From: Streptomyces sp. SN-593
GTDB taxonomy: Bacteria > Actinomycetota > Actinomycetes > Streptomycetales > Streptomycetaceae
Assembly (NCBI RefSeq): GCF_016756395.1
Contig: NZ_AP018365.1
Coordinates: forward strand, 6,321,001-6,385,000
Direction of reading: 5' to 3'
Length of the DNA stretch: 64,000 bases
This document shows positions 63,918 through 64,000 of the stretch, piece by piece. The notes below the pieces were generated by a model. The model had not been told where the DNA came from. It saw nothing but the letters and a program-made list of their open reading frames with translations, and did not search any database. Every line of letters begins with the position of its first letter. Position 1 is the stretch's first letter. The translations under genes and the position numbers were made by a program.

Positions 63918-64000
63918 TTGAGTCATCCGCACCCTGAACTCGGTCCCCCGCCGCCGCTCGCCGAGGGCGGTCTGCGCATCACGCCGCTCGGCGGCCTGGG
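63918..64000 (+). CDS. rnj: ribonuclease J (N-terminal fragment, runs off the window)
   Basis: Only 27 complete codons are present. A TTG at 63918 has AAGGAG 8 bases upstream and reads MSHPHPELGPPPPLAEGGLRITPLGGLG. GLRITPLGGLG is the first strand of the metallo-beta-lactamase fold of RNase J; the HxHxDH metal site lies outside the window. The gene's place directly after dapA is the conserved actinobacterial arrangement, which supports the assignment. RNase J is a 5'-3' exonuclease/endonuclease of mRNA and rRNA processing. Confidence 0.85.
   Translation, partial: MSHPHPELGPPPPLAEGGLRITPLGGL

Overview
The window is a very GC-rich, almost gap-free stretch of an actinobacterial chromosome. Codon choice (G/C at third positions, many GTG starts), the Lrp/Pot/Gab polyamine locus, the rimP-nusA-ylxR-infB-rbfA-truB order and the rpsO-pnp-M16 peptidase-dapB-thyX-dapA-rnj order all point to Streptomyces or a close relative (Streptomycetaceae). 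I see no rRNA, tRNA, CRISPR array, insertion sequence or prophage.

1-22.4 kb is a polyamine/GABA catabolism and uptake locus. An Lrp/AsnC regulator and a class III aminotransferase run left and are divergent from an aminobutyraldehyde-type dehydrogenase. A GDPD phosphodiesterase/adenosine deaminase pair follows. Next comes a tightly coupled spermidine/putrescine-type ABC transporter (lipoprotein, ATPase, two permeases) with an FAD amine oxidoreductase, then methylmalonate-semialdehyde dehydrogenase, GabT, a membrane-anchored TraG/VirD4-like ATPase, a PucR-type regulator and a further aldehyde dehydrogenase. The likely flow is import, transamination or oxidation to an aminoaldehyde, oxidation to GABA, then GabT and semialdehyde oxidation toward succinate.

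22.5-31.9 kb holds an acyl-CoA dehydrogenase, the MEP-pathway genes dxr and ispG flanking a site-2-protease-like gene that lacks its C-terminal catalytic region, two GNAT acetyltransferases, an APH(6)-like kinase, and a ferritin-like/lipoprotein pair.

32-39.1 kb is the translation/transcription operon rimP, nusA, ylxR, infB, DUF503, rbfA, truB. 39.5-49.1 kb is an accessory block between truB and ribF: a large trypsin-like/STAND-like protein, then a rifampin-phosphotransferase-like PEP-utilising enzyme coupled to a membrane protein, then a membrane-anchored dual-specificity phosphatase. ribF follows.

50.4-55.3 kb has a huge Pro/Gln-rich MinD/ParA-like ATPase of the kind found with Streptomyces type VII secretion loci, but without any Esx, EccC, EccD or MycP gene beside it, and a CPT-like kinase whose promoter contains a perfect 21-bp tandem duplication. 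55.5-64 kb is conserved: rpsO, pnp, M16 peptidase, dapB, small membrane proteins, thyX, dapA and the start of rnj (RNase J).

The most unusual items are the truncated site-2 protease, the degenerate trypsin/STAND protein with its phosphotransfer neighbours, the orphan type-VII-associated ATPase, and structured leaders at rpsO, pnp and dapA.
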